A stretch of DNA of 14,500 bases, from contig JAQTUC010000024.1 of assembly GCA_028710385.1 (NCBI GenBank), positions 1 to 14,500 of the forward strand, read 5' to 3'. This DNA comes from Candidatus Omnitrophota bacterium. Its GTDB lineage: Bacteria > Omnitrophota > Gorgyraeia > Duberdicusellales > 4484-171. The stretch's first letter is position 1; each line of letters begins with the position of its first letter. The position numbers and the translations under genes were made by a program. A model generated the notes under the pieces. The model had not been told where the DNA came from, searched no databases, and saw only the letters and a list, made by a program, of their open reading frames with translations. Of this stretch, positions 1-6,528 are shown piece by piece.

Positions 1-77
1 AGGCAGAGCTCTGCAAATGTAATGTTGGCAGCGCCAACGCATATTCCGTAGGATTTAGTAACAGTTGTTTTTTCCAT
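1..77 (-). CDS. 5' end of a gene leaving the window, possibly CoA-dehydratase activase-like
   Basis: Only the first 25 codons are present, from the ATG at 77 to the left edge, with no stop. The product begins MEKTTVTKSYGICVGAANIT. The run SYGICVGAANITFAEL resembles the N-terminal phosphate-binding strand of ASKHA-fold ATPases of the BadF/HgdC (2-hydroxyacyl-CoA dehydratase activator) type, where a GI-x-(I/V)-G segment opens the domain. That assignment is a weak inference from 25 residues. A short AGG lies about nine bases before the ATG, and a well-formed promoter sits just upstream (92-119), so the gene starts its own transcript and is not simply the tail of the long operon to its right. No function should be assigned without the rest of the gene. 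Confidence 0.55.
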   Translation of the reverse strand, partial: MEKTTVTKSYGICVGAANITFAELC

Positions 78-91
78 AAGACGACCTATCA

Positions 92-119
92 ATTATAGCT
101 TCTTATATAAGTTAATCAA
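92..119 (-). promoter_or_regulatory. Sigma-70-type promoter for the left-edge gene
   Basis: On the minus strand a TTGATT box (114-119) is followed after 16 bases by a perfect TATAAT (92-97). The -10 box ends 14 bases before the ATG at 77, which implies a very short leader of about 5 to 10 bases. The promoter lies in the 86-base gap after the M28 peptidase gene. I see no convincing intrinsic terminator in this gap, so read-through from the operon is possible. Confidence 0.6.
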
Positions 120-163
120 TTTCTTTCTCTGCGGCTGGCTTTATGAAGCAAGTAAAAACCACG

Positions 164-1171
164 CTATTTCTTATCTATCTCGCCAAGAGCAAAACAAATT
201 CCTCTTACTACCTCTGCCATAGCCTTGTAATTAAGCGTATCGTAGGTATCGCTTTGAGTATGGTAATACTTACTTCTGTAGGAAGCTGTATCAGTAACCA
301 TTACCGAGGGGAAACCTTCTTTCCAGAATGAACCGTTATCGGAAAAATCTATGCCGCCGATAAAATCAAAAGTAACTACCGATTCAACCGGCAATTGCGC
401 CCTGCGCTTTAATCCTGAAGCCACTTCTTTAGCCAGCTGCCATGAATTAAAATTTGCCAAAACGCCGATAAAGTTCCCTTTATTTGGATAAAATAAACCG
501 AAAACAGGCGGATAACGCTGCGAAAATGGTTTATTGGAATAATATCCTATCATTTCCAGTATAATGCCTCCCTTTATGTCTTCACCCTTTAAGCGCATAG
601 CGCCGGCATAAACTCTGCTGCCCATATTCGCGGTTTTAAAAAATGGCGGCTCTTCATTTACAAATGCCACAAACCTGATACTGTCAGGGCTGTTACAATC
701 AGCAGCCAGGCGCGCTATCTCAAGCAAACCTGCCACGCCGCTGGCATTATCGTCTGCGCCTGGATTAAAATAATTGTCATAGTGGGCCCCGACCACAATG
801 AACCTATCGGGATTTTTTGCGCCTTTTTTGACGGCAATTATATTTTTTACTTTTATTCCGTTGATTTCATAAGTTTGAAACTCAACCTTATAACCATAAG
901 ACGCGAATTGTCCGGAAATATAATCAGCTGCCTCTTCCAACCCTTTAAGGTTATAGAAATTAATATCGCCTATTTCTTCTGAAAGCTTATAGACATGCGA
1001 CTTCAATCTCTCCTCCACATCATTGTTATCCGCCATACGAAACAAAGGCGAACCGCTCCAAAACTTCCAGCCAAAACTGGTAACCTTACAAAGAGCAATT
1101 GTAATAACCGCAACAATTAACAATCTGCCTATTCTTTTAGCCAGATTTAAAAATATAATTTTTCCTGGCAT
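164..1171 (-). CDS. Membrane-anchored M28-family zinc metallopeptidase
   Basis: A 335-residue protein of the M28 aminopeptidase/glutaminyl-cyclase-like family, which uses two zinc ions to cleave N-terminal residues or related amides. A basic N-terminus followed by a hydrophobic stretch at about residues 16-30 (RLLIVAVITIALC) looks like an uncleaved signal anchor, so the catalytic domain probably faces the periplasm. The expected metal and catalytic set is visible in order: GAHYD (H130), GADDNASG (D140/D141), NEE (E173/E174), EMIGY (E206) and YHTQSDT (H304). The ATG at 1171 is preferred; a longer frame opens at a TTG (1219) inside the upstream gene and would put a non-hydrophobic extension before the anchor. 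The gene begins 7 bases after the preceding stop and is the last of the operon. Substrate unknown; a link to lipids is only by position. Confidence 0.85.
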   Translation of the reverse strand: MPGKIIFLNLAKRIGRLLIVAVITIALCKVTSFGWKFWSGSPLFRMADNNDVEERLKSHVYKLSEEIGDINFYNLKGLEEAADYISGQFASYGYKVEFQTYEINGIKVKNIIAVKKGAKNPDRFIVVGAHYDNYFNPGADDNASGVAGLLEIARLAADCNSPDSIRFVAFVNEEPPFFKTANMGSRVYAGAMRLKGEDIKGGIILEMIGYYSNKPFSQRYPPVFGLFYPNKGNFIGVLANFNSWQLAKEVASGLKRRAQLPVESVVTFDFIGGIDFSDNGSFWKEGFPSVMVTDTASYRSKYYHTQSDTYDTLNYKAMAEVVRGICFALGEIDKK

Positions 1172-1178
1172 GGCCGAT

Positions 1179-1592
1179 TTAAGATTTATTTTTAGTGAGC
1201 TTAAGAAAAACTGCGGCAAAAATTAAACCCGGTATAGGCCCGATTACAACGCTAAGGACAACCCCAAAAATTATTGTGCCGGTTAAAAAACCATTAACCG
1301 CGCCTATAGCCAGCGCCGTGATTAAACCCAGTAATAATCCAAATAAAATATTTCTCTTTTTCATGAGTATTTTTATTAAAAACTGCGCCCCGAGAAAACC
1401 GCACACAGCGCCCCAGACAATTCCCCACGCAATCCAGACAGGAAGAGGCAGCGCAATAACCGGCTGAATGCCGAGTTCGCTTAAGCCAGCCCCCGCTCCA
1501 ATCAGGGTAAAAAACCCGCTGGTTAAGGCGCATACTATCACGCTTGAGGTTTTTATTGCTTTTGCCACGCTCTTTGCTTTTTCATTATCCAT
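1179..1592 (-). CDS. Small glycine-rich integral membrane protein, function unknown
   Basis: A 137-residue protein that is mostly hydrophobic. About four membrane segments can be drawn, near residues 17-38, 44-72, 80-101 and 104-130, separated by short loops, with many small residues (Gly, Ala) suited to close helix packing. The N-terminus (MDNEKAKSVAKAIK) is charged and probably cytoplasmic, and the tail ends KLTKNKS. I do not recognise a family motif. The start is secure: the ATG at 1592 has a strong AGGAGG seven bases upstream, and that Shine-Dalgarno overlaps the TAG stop of the radical SAM gene (TAGGAGG), a sign of translational coupling. It is followed after a short gap by the M28 peptidase. 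Confidence 0.8.
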   Translation of the reverse strand: MDNEKAKSVAKAIKTSSVIVCALTSGFFTLIGAGAGLSELGIQPVIALPLPVWIAWGIVWGAVCGFLGAQFLIKILMKKRNILFGLLLGLITALAIGAVNGFLTGTIIFGVVLSVVIGPIPGLIFAAVFLKLTKNKS

Positions 1593-1601
1593 ATCAACCT
1601 C

Positions 1602-2816
1602 CTATTTTTTCCACAATTTTCTATAAAATTCCGGCGCTTTGGTTTTAACACAGCCGGAGCATAATTCAATTGATTTATGATTTTCAATCGGAAGTTTCCC
1701 GTTAAACCCTGCCTTTATTTTATCCATATTATTCAGGATAAAACATTTGCTCTGCGGAACATCAAAATATTTTCTAAGGTTTGAATACGCGCTGCCAAAA
1801 CCCTCCCTTATAACATTCCCAAAGGAAAGCGGAGTAAAATCGCAGGGGCACATATTGCCGCAGCTGTCTATGTAAAGATGCTGGGTTCCCGCTCCGCAGC
1901 CATAAAGCGAGGCATCTTCCAGGTAAGCGAATGAAGCTATTTTGGGCAAATTCTTATCTTTATTTATTTTAACATGGTAATTTTTTATGAATTCCCTTTC
2001 TGCCTCATTTAAAAATACATCCTCTTCTTTTTCTATTAAAAGCCCTGTGGGCATCGGCTCAATTATCCTTATTTCGCATACGCCAAGGGAGTGCACAAAT
2101 TCAATGTATTTATCCATATCATTTTTATTTAAAAAATCCCTGCGCACGGTAAGCTGCACTGCCGTATAAAAACCGCAGGCTATGGAATTCTCAATCGCGC
2201 TTACAGCTGTGTCAAACGCGCTGCTTGAGCCTCTTAATCTGTTATGCTCGTCTTTGTTGTAATGATCCAGGCTTATTGCAATATAAAAGAGCCCGCTTTC
2301 TTTAAGTTTTTTTGCGCGCTCCAGAGTCAGCCCGTCTCCGGTTGTAAAAAGAATGGTAGTTGAGTTTAAACTAACCGAGCCGACAATTGCTTCAAGGTCG
2401 TCTCTGCATAGCGGCTCTCCTCCTGTGTAGCCTATAATGCTTACGCCAAGATTCTGCAGCTCATGCATAACATTAATCCAGTTTTCTCCGGTCAGTTCAT
2501 TTCCTTCCCTGAAACCACGGCTGCAGTGCCAGCAGTTAAATTTACAGTTGTTGGTAAGAGCGACATAACTTGAATAAGGAAATATATTATGGTTTTTAGC
2601 GGCTATTGTATTTTTTATGAATTGCTCAAACGAGGCAGACGGAAACGGCGGCAGAAAAGTATTTAACACGTATTTGCCGTTTACTTTTGTAAGTTTCTCA
2701 TTCTTAAAGGTGCCAAGCAGGTACCATAAATCCGGTATAGAAAATTTACGTAAATTCCTGCTCCTTAAATTGCCTATCAGTATTAAATCTTTTGCCGTAC
2801 CGGTTATATGTTTCAC
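1602..2816 (-). CDS. Radical SAM protein with SPASM-like C-terminal cysteines
   Basis: A 404-residue radical SAM enzyme. The CxxxCxxC motif for the [4Fe-4S] cluster that cleaves S-adenosylmethionine is C91-C95-C98 in TNNCKFNCWHCSRG. The GGEP SAM-binding motif follows at 132-135. The C-terminal third carries seven further cysteines (C307, C319, C323, C325, C358, C386, C389), including CGNMCPCDF and ELCSGC, the pattern of SPASM or twitch domains that hold auxiliary clusters. The start is a GTG, supported by GGAGG about nine bases upstream; the frame has no better in-frame start. Known relatives modify peptides, sugars or cofactors, so the substrate cannot be read from the motifs. Its place between two methyltransferases and a membrane protein in a phospholipid operon suggests a lipid or head-group modification, which is inference. 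Its translation start lies in a potential stem (see the element at 2815-2894). Confidence 0.88.
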   Translation of the reverse strand: MKHITGTAKDLILIGNLRSRNLRKFSIPDLWYLLGTFKNEKLTKVNGKYVLNTFLPPFPSASFEQFIKNTIAAKNHNIFPYSSYVALTNNCKFNCWHCSRGFREGNELTGENWINVMHELQNLGVSIIGYTGGEPLCRDDLEAIVGSVSLNSTTILFTTGDGLTLERAKKLKESGLFYIAISLDHYNKDEHNRLRGSSSAFDTAVSAIENSIACGFYTAVQLTVRRDFLNKNDMDKYIEFVHSLGVCEIRIIEPMPTGLLIEKEEDVFLNEAEREFIKNYHVKINKDKNLPKIASFAYLEDASLYGCGAGTQHLYIDSCGNMCPCDFTPLSFGNVIREGFGSAYSNLRKYFDVPQSKCFILNNMDKIKAGFNGKLPIENHKSIELCSGCVKTKAPEFYRKLWKK

Positions 2817-2894
2817 CCCGTCAGACCTCCGTTAGCGCATAGCAGTCAACGCGAGCCCAGTTAAACCTTGCAAAAAGAAAAGGTCTAACGGGGT
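2815..2894 (-). repeat. Palindromic element with 14-bp arms over the radical SAM start site
   Basis: The 78-base gap between the second methyltransferase and the radical SAM gene is almost filled by an inverted repeat. The arms are 2815-2828 and 2881-2894, 14 pairs in RNA with a single G-U, around a 52-base loop. The terminal core is CCCCGT(C/T)AGACCT, which shares CCCGTTAGA with the element at 6445-6517. In the minus-strand transcript the 3' arm includes the end of the Shine-Dalgarno and the first two bases of the GTG start, so folding would hide the ribosome-binding site. A second, exclusive pairing of CCGTTAG with CTAACGG just before the Shine-Dalgarno is also possible. It could be a dispersed mobile repeat, a translational switch, or both. 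Confidence 0.7.
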
Positions 2895-3770
2895 TCATAT
2901 TTTCTGCGCTGTGCCTGCGACAAATTTATGTAGAATAGTGATTCTGCCGTCTTTTTTATGCTCTCGCTCCATAATCTCAATAAAGGCCTCATCGCATTCA
3001 TCCTTTATTGAAGCATCCATAACTTTATCAAAGCCGGCGCTGGCACCCGTATGCAGCACCCAATTAAGGACGTCTTTGCCGCTTTTAAAATTAAACTCCA
3101 CTTCTCCTTCCCATAAATAAAGCGGCATAAACCCGGCGCTTACATAAAGCTGCTTAAGATGCTCTTTACTTTTAGGAAGATAAAATGGAAGAACCATAAG
3201 ATAGCGTATATGGGCCGGGTATCGTTTCATTACTTCTATGCCTGCGCATCTTAACGGCATAAGCGTATCCTGCCTGTTTTCTATAATGCCTACTTTCCCG
3301 TTTTGTTTTAAGAGCGGCCTTACAGCCTTAAACAATTTTAAAGGGCTTGAATAACCTATTGCCCAGCCGCAGGTTACAAAATCAAGCGATTCCTTTTTTA
3401 TGGTTTTTAAGGCGTCAAACATATCGTTGCGGATAAATTCCACTTTCTGATTTGCGGATATTTTCTCTTTTGCCTTTTCTATCATACCGCGCGAAGCATC
3501 AACGGAAATAACCTTGCCGCTTTCTCCTGTGCCGCGCGCCAATTCAACTGTAATTACACCGGTGCCACAGGCAAGATCAAGGCACGACGCCCCTTTTTCT
3601 ATTGAAAGCTTTTTAACCATTTCTTTTGAATGAGGGCTTACGTAATTGGAAAAATATTCATCATATCCGCCGGATAAATAATTATAATCTTCCCAGATAA
3701 CGCTTCGCGGCATAATTTTCCTGCGGATAAGCAGCTGTAAAATCCTAAAATAGAAAATTAAATTATTCAT
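2895..3770 (-). CDS. Class I SAM-dependent methyltransferase (UbiE/PmtA-like fold)
   Basis: A 291-residue Rossmann-fold methyltransferase. Motif I is CLDLACGTG (63-71), followed by an acidic residue after the second strand (VISVDAS, D91) that would bind the ribose of SAM, and FIRNDMFDAL as the adenine-binding acidic strand. The N-terminal hydrophobic stretch MNNLIFYFRILQLLI may bring the enzyme to the membrane; an internal ATG at residue 20 (MPRSVIWEDYNYL) is an alternative start giving the more usual length. The start at 3770 abuts the stop of the upstream methyltransferase (TAAATG), so the two are probably translationally coupled. The domain resembles UbiE, BioC and phosphatidylethanolamine N-methyltransferases only at fold level. 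Methylation of a phospholipid head group is a reasonable inference from context. Confidence 0.85.
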   Translation of the reverse strand: MNNLIFYFRILQLLIRRKIMPRSVIWEDYNYLSGGYDEYFSNYVSPHSKEMVKKLSIEKGASCLDLACGTGVITVELARGTGESGKVISVDASRGMIEKAKEKISANQKVEFIRNDMFDALKTIKKESLDFVTCGWAIGYSSPLKLFKAVRPLLKQNGKVGIIENRQDTLMPLRCAGIEVMKRYPAHIRYLMVLPFYLPKSKEHLKQLYVSAGFMPLYLWEGEVEFNFKSGKDVLNWVLHTGASAGFDKVMDASIKDECDEAFIEIMEREHKKDGRITILHKFVAGTAQKI

Positions 3771-4631
3771 TTATATTTTCTGAAATAAATGTACGGAAAA
3801 AATCCCGTAACCATCCAAAAGGCTTCTTACGTGTTTAAACCCCAGGGCTGTTGCCCATGATTTAACCTCGTTATCTGATCTTAGCCTCATCACCCAGAAT
3901 TCGTGAAGCCTGTTTGGAAGAGTGCGCGCGATAAGCTCAAGCTGAGGATGGTAAGGCTGGTTTGTAAAAATAAAATAATCCCCCGGTTTTAAAACAGCGG
4001 AAATGTTATCCATTGATTTTTTAACTATATCATCATTGGTAAACAGCTCGTACAAACCGGAAACAATTATTATATTCGGCACAGGCTCTGTGTTCTTTAA
4101 GGTTTCAAGGCTGAAGGCGTCGGCTTTTTCGTATTTTATTCCTTCTATCCCAAGCCTGCTGCATAGTTGCCTGCCTAAATTAAGGCCTGTCTCATCCATG
4201 TCGCGGCAAATTACCTTAATGCCTGATTTGCGGTATTCCTGCATAGTTTCAATCAAATACCTGCCCGGGCCGCTTGCAACATCCATAATTATTGTATCCT
4301 TACTATTCCTGCGGTTACCTTGTATGGCTTCGTTTAAAATCTGCTTTAAATGAATTTTCCTCTGGCGTATACCTGCCCAGCCTGGCCCGTTTAAATATTC
4401 CCTGTCAATAAGCTTGCCGAAAAACAACCATCCTTGCGGATTATTTTCATAAACATAGTCAAGCATGGTGCCGGAATCAAAGCCGTATTTAAACCCTATT
4501 CTTATTCCTTTGCTCAGCCTGCCTATTGTATTTAGAACAATCCTAACCAGGCCCCATTTAAACCACTTATAGGAAAATATGGTCAGCGGTTTAGAAAGCT
4601 CTTCATAGGTTGGAAGCTTTTTTGCATTCAT
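3771..4631 (-). CDS. YnbC-type (C-terminal half) SAM-dependent methyltransferase
   Basis: A 286-residue methyltransferase of the Methyltransf_20 type. Visible marks are the pre-domain block GFKYGFDSGTMLDYVYENNPQ (about 47-66), IDREYLNGPGWAGIRQRK (75-92), SAM motif I MDVASGPGRYL (116-126), and the conserved-looking SGLYELF (191-197) and TNQPYHPQLELIARTL (223-238). From memory these blocks match the C-terminal half of E. coli YnbC, where they are fused behind an alpha/beta hydrolase. Here the hydrolase is a separate gene at 9972-10730. The ATG at 4631 has a G-rich run (AGGGGG) at good spacing. It follows the CDP-diacylglycerol synthase gene after 28 bases and abuts the next methyltransferase. 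The methylated substrate of YnbC proteins is not known to me; a phospholipid head group or lipid-linked intermediate is the natural guess. Confidence 0.85.
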   Translation of the reverse strand: MNAKKLPTYEELSKPLTIFSYKWFKWGLVRIVLNTIGRLSKGIRIGFKYGFDSGTMLDYVYENNPQGWLFFGKLIDREYLNGPGWAGIRQRKIHLKQILNEAIQGNRRNSKDTIIMDVASGPGRYLIETMQEYRKSGIKVICRDMDETGLNLGRQLCSRLGIEGIKYEKADAFSLETLKNTEPVPNIIIVSGLYELFTNDDIVKKSMDNISAVLKPGDYFIFTNQPYHPQLELIARTLPNRLHEFWVMRLRSDNEVKSWATALGFKHVRSLLDGYGIFSVHLFQKI

Positions 4632-4659
4632 AATTCCCCCTTTTTTTATTCAGGTAAAG

Positions 4660-5712
4660 CTAAAAATATTTCCAGTTAATAAGATGAAATGTAATTGGTA
4701 TTGTAAACACAAGGCTGTTTACGCGGTCAATAACTCCTCCATGGCCGGGTAAAATATTTCCTGTATCCTTTAGTCCAATATCCCTTTTAATCATGGAAAA
4801 AACCAAATCCCCCATTAGGCCGAGAACCCCTATGCTAAAACCCAACACCAAAGCAAATAAATAAGTTATTCTGCCATTGGGAAACTGCGGAAAAACAGGG
4901 ACAAAAAGAAAAGAAATTGCGCTTATTATCAATGCGCTGATTAATCCTGCCCCCCATGTTTTTTTGGGATTGATATTTTTTGCGATTTTTACGTTTAAGA
5001 TTTTTAAAATAAAACTTTTTTGGTACTTTTCAGAAAGTAAATACAATGTTTTTCCAACCCAATAAGCAATCACATCGCGCGTTTCAGTCAGTAAAAAACA
5101 ATATACCAGGACTGATATCCCCAGATTAACCATAAAGAAACTGTGGCCTAGATTAAAAACAAAAAACATAAGCCCTATGGAAATAAGCCCAAGCCGCCTT
5201 ATGCATCCATCAGCGTTATCCTGCAAGACAAATACAACCGGCATAAGCAGAAAAATATAAACCGGAACAAGAATAATATATAAACCGTACCATTTAATAT
5301 ACGCAAGGTAAGCGCTGATTAATATCGCAAAATAACATACATACCGGGCAAGACTGCCGGAAATTTTTCCTTTATCTGCCTGCGGCATGTATTCCGGAAC
5401 AATAGAAAAATATTCGCGCAAGGCAAAAAAGCAAAGCGAGCCAAGAAAGCAGAACACAACAAGCCTGTGGGAGGCTGCGCTTATCATAAAAATAGCAACC
5501 ATCCACCACCAGCTTATGGTACGTTTTGTTATCTCGTTAGCAATGGGCAATTTACGAATAGTTAAAATTGCCGCAAGAAAGGTAAAAAATATAAGCAGCG
5601 CCAGGACTGTGAAAGCAACAGGAAGCATTGAGTAACTACCTCTATAAATCATAATCAAAAATGATATAGATATTGCAAGAATTGGTATAATTGTTTTTTT
5701 CATAATTGTCAT
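4660..5712 (-). CDS. CDP-diacylglycerol synthase (CdsA/YnbB-like)
   Basis: A 350-residue polytopic membrane enzyme expected to make CDP-diacylglycerol from CTP and phosphatidic acid. The family signature is nearly complete at 306-332: S-M-I-K309-R310, K315-D316, LPGHGG (321-326), D329-R330. The last acidic position of the signature is Asn332. Other marks are RDVIAYWVGK (212-221), NPKKTWGAG (248-256) and the GLMGDL turn (298-303). About eight to ten hydrophobic segments are present. It is longer than typical CdsA (about 285) because of a hydrophobic N-terminal region; this and the neighbouring YnbA-like and YnbC-like genes favour the YnbB paralogue over housekeeping CdsA. No Shine-Dalgarno is visible at the ATG (5712) or at a second ATG three codons in (5703), which starts MKKTIIPILA and is equally likely. 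A palindromic 98-base gap precedes it. Confidence 0.9.
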   Translation of the reverse strand: MTIMKKTIIPILAISISFLIMIYRGSYSMLPVAFTVLALLIFFTFLAAILTIRKLPIANEITKRTISWWWMVAIFMISAASHRLVVFCFLGSLCFFALREYFSIVPEYMPQADKGKISGSLARYVCYFAILISAYLAYIKWYGLYIILVPVYIFLLMPVVFVLQDNADGCIRRLGLISIGLMFFVFNLGHSFFMVNLGISVLVYCFLLTETRDVIAYWVGKTLYLLSEKYQKSFILKILNVKIAKNINPKKTWGAGLISALIISAISFLFVPVFPQFPNGRITYLFALVLGFSIGVLGLMGDLVFSMIKRDIGLKDTGNILPGHGGVIDRVNSLVFTIPITFHLINWKYF

Positions 5713-5720
5713 ACGTATAT

Positions 5721-5809
5721 CGGTTGCGCGGCTAGTTTCGTAAAACGGTTACGTTATACGTTTAACGTAACCGATGCGAGCAGCGTAATCGCAACCGTTC
5801 AACGTAACC
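5721..5809. repeat. Nested palindromic element between the CDP-alcohol transferase and CDP-DAG synthase genes
   Basis: The 98-base gap 5713-5810 holds several pairing units. An inner hairpin has perfect 10-bp arms, 5746-5755 (CGGTTACGTT) and 5764-5773, with an 8-base loop. An outer 8-bp pair, 5721-5728 (CGGTTGCG) with 5790-5797, encloses it. A second copy of AACGTAACC at 5801-5809 could replace the 5764-5772 copy as partner of 5747-5755. On the minus strand the inner stem is followed by only four T residues, so it is a poor intrinsic terminator; a stability, processing or dispersed-repeat role fits better. Confidence 0.7.
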
Positions 5810-5810
5810 C

Positions 5811-6524
5811 TTATTTTCCAACCCAGGTATAGGATTCGTATTTCTTACCGTGGCTGCATTCAATTGTCTTTTTAATTCTTAAAATACACGTGAGCGTAAG
5901 TAATACAGATAACCCTATGAAATAATACCCTGCATATTTAATAAATTGCGGGGCAAAATAAAGGGTAATTGCGAATAACCCCATCCATAAAGCTCTGTCG
6001 GGCTTTCCTGAAAAGAAGTTTTCGTAGCGCCGAGCTCCTCCCGGCATAGATTTGCCAAGAATCCCGAAGAATTCAGCAGCCCATATCAGCATAAGATAAA
6101 TCACAAGAGAGACCTTTGGGATACCCGGGATAAAATACAAAATTCCGTAGCAAACCATATCGCCAACCACGTCAATGCCTTCATTAAGCAATTCCCCCTT
6201 AACCGAGGCCAATTTATATTCACGCGCGAGCAATCCATCCAGGGCATTCATGCTCATACGCATCAATAAAAAAACAGGCACCAGCAATAAACAAAAATGC
6301 AGTTTTTCATAAACAAATCCCAGATAAAAACCCAAAGCAGTCAGAATAACAAAAATAATCCCAAATATTGCCGCCCCATTCGGCGTCATCCAGTCTCCCG
6401 CCATCCAGCGTATTGTTTTTTGAAAATTTCCTTTTATCAGGTAAATCCCGTTAGAAAACTTACAAAGTTTACCAAGCACAGCATTTAGAGAATTCATAAT
6501 ATATTTTCTAACGGGATAAAGCAT
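5811..6524 (-). CDS. YnbA-like CDP-alcohol phosphatidyltransferase
   Basis: A 237-residue integral membrane enzyme of the CDP-alcohol phosphatidyltransferase family, which joins a CDP-activated lipid to an alcohol acceptor. The signature region reads NALDGLLAR (93-101), then G110, N114 and D118. Compared with the canonical D-x2-D-G-x2-A-R-x8-G-x3-D-x3-D, the first and third aspartates are Asn. My recollection is that E. coli YnbA has the same Asn pattern (NALDGMLARE and LNETGD), and the downstream PDRALWMGL also recalls YnbA. Five or six membrane segments follow. Start choice is uncertain: ATG 6524 lies 4 bases after the upstream stop; ATG 6497 gives 228 residues; neither has a clear Shine-Dalgarno, and a longer TTG frame reaches back into the upstream gene. 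The N-terminus is made from a palindromic repeat (6445-6517). The acceptor alcohol is unknown. Confidence 0.88.
   Translation of the reverse strand: MLYPVRKYIMNSLNAVLGKLCKFSNGIYLIKGNFQKTIRWMAGDWMTPNGAAIFGIIFVILTALGFYLGFVYEKLHFCLLLVPVFLLMRMSMNALDGLLAREYKLASVKGELLNEGIDVVGDMVCYGILYFIPGIPKVSLVIYLMLIWAAEFFGILGKSMPGGARRYENFFSGKPDRALWMGLFAITLYFAPQFIKYAGYYFIGLSVLLTLTCILRIKKTIECSHGKKYESYTWVGK
6445..6517 (-). repeat. Palindromic element with perfect 14-bp arms forming the start of the CDP-alcohol transferase gene
   Basis: The arms ATCCCGTTAGAAAA (6445-6458) and its exact reverse complement (6504-6517) flank 45 bases. The core CCCGTTAGA is shared with the arms of the element at 2815-2894, so the two look like members of one family of about 73 to 80 bases. 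In the minus-strand gene the right arm encodes YPVRK and the left arm FSNGI, so both arms are translated if ATG 6524 is used; the internal ATG 6497 lies within the element. A short AAACT/AGTTT pair (6456-6460, 6466-6470) is also present. Confidence 0.75.
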
Positions 6525-6528
6525 ATTT

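Noticed and set aside
27..41. Inverted repeat GTTGGC-AGC-GCCAAC near the left edge
   Set aside because: It lies within the partial coding sequence (codons for VGAAN) and has no flanking regulatory context.
1172..1219. Longer M28 peptidase beginning at a TTG inside the upstream gene
   Set aside because: It adds 16 residues with no Shine-Dalgarno and overlaps the upstream gene; the ATG at 1171 gives a normal signal-anchor start.
2821..2898. A 25-codon minus-strand frame starting ATGAACCCC that overlaps the methyltransferase stop and ends just before the radical SAM start
   Set aside because: It is made almost wholly of the palindromic repeat and has no clear Shine-Dalgarno of its own; it is more likely an accident of the repeat than a gene, though translation across it could affect the stem.
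4003..4353. Plus-strand 116-codon frame opposite the YnbC-like methyltransferase
   Set aside because: It lies antisense to a well-supported gene, has low-complexity composition, and no start signals or recognisable motifs.
5746..5773. Inner hairpin read as an intrinsic terminator
   Set aside because: The stem is followed by only four T residues and the genes on both sides belong to the same pathway, so termination is not supported.
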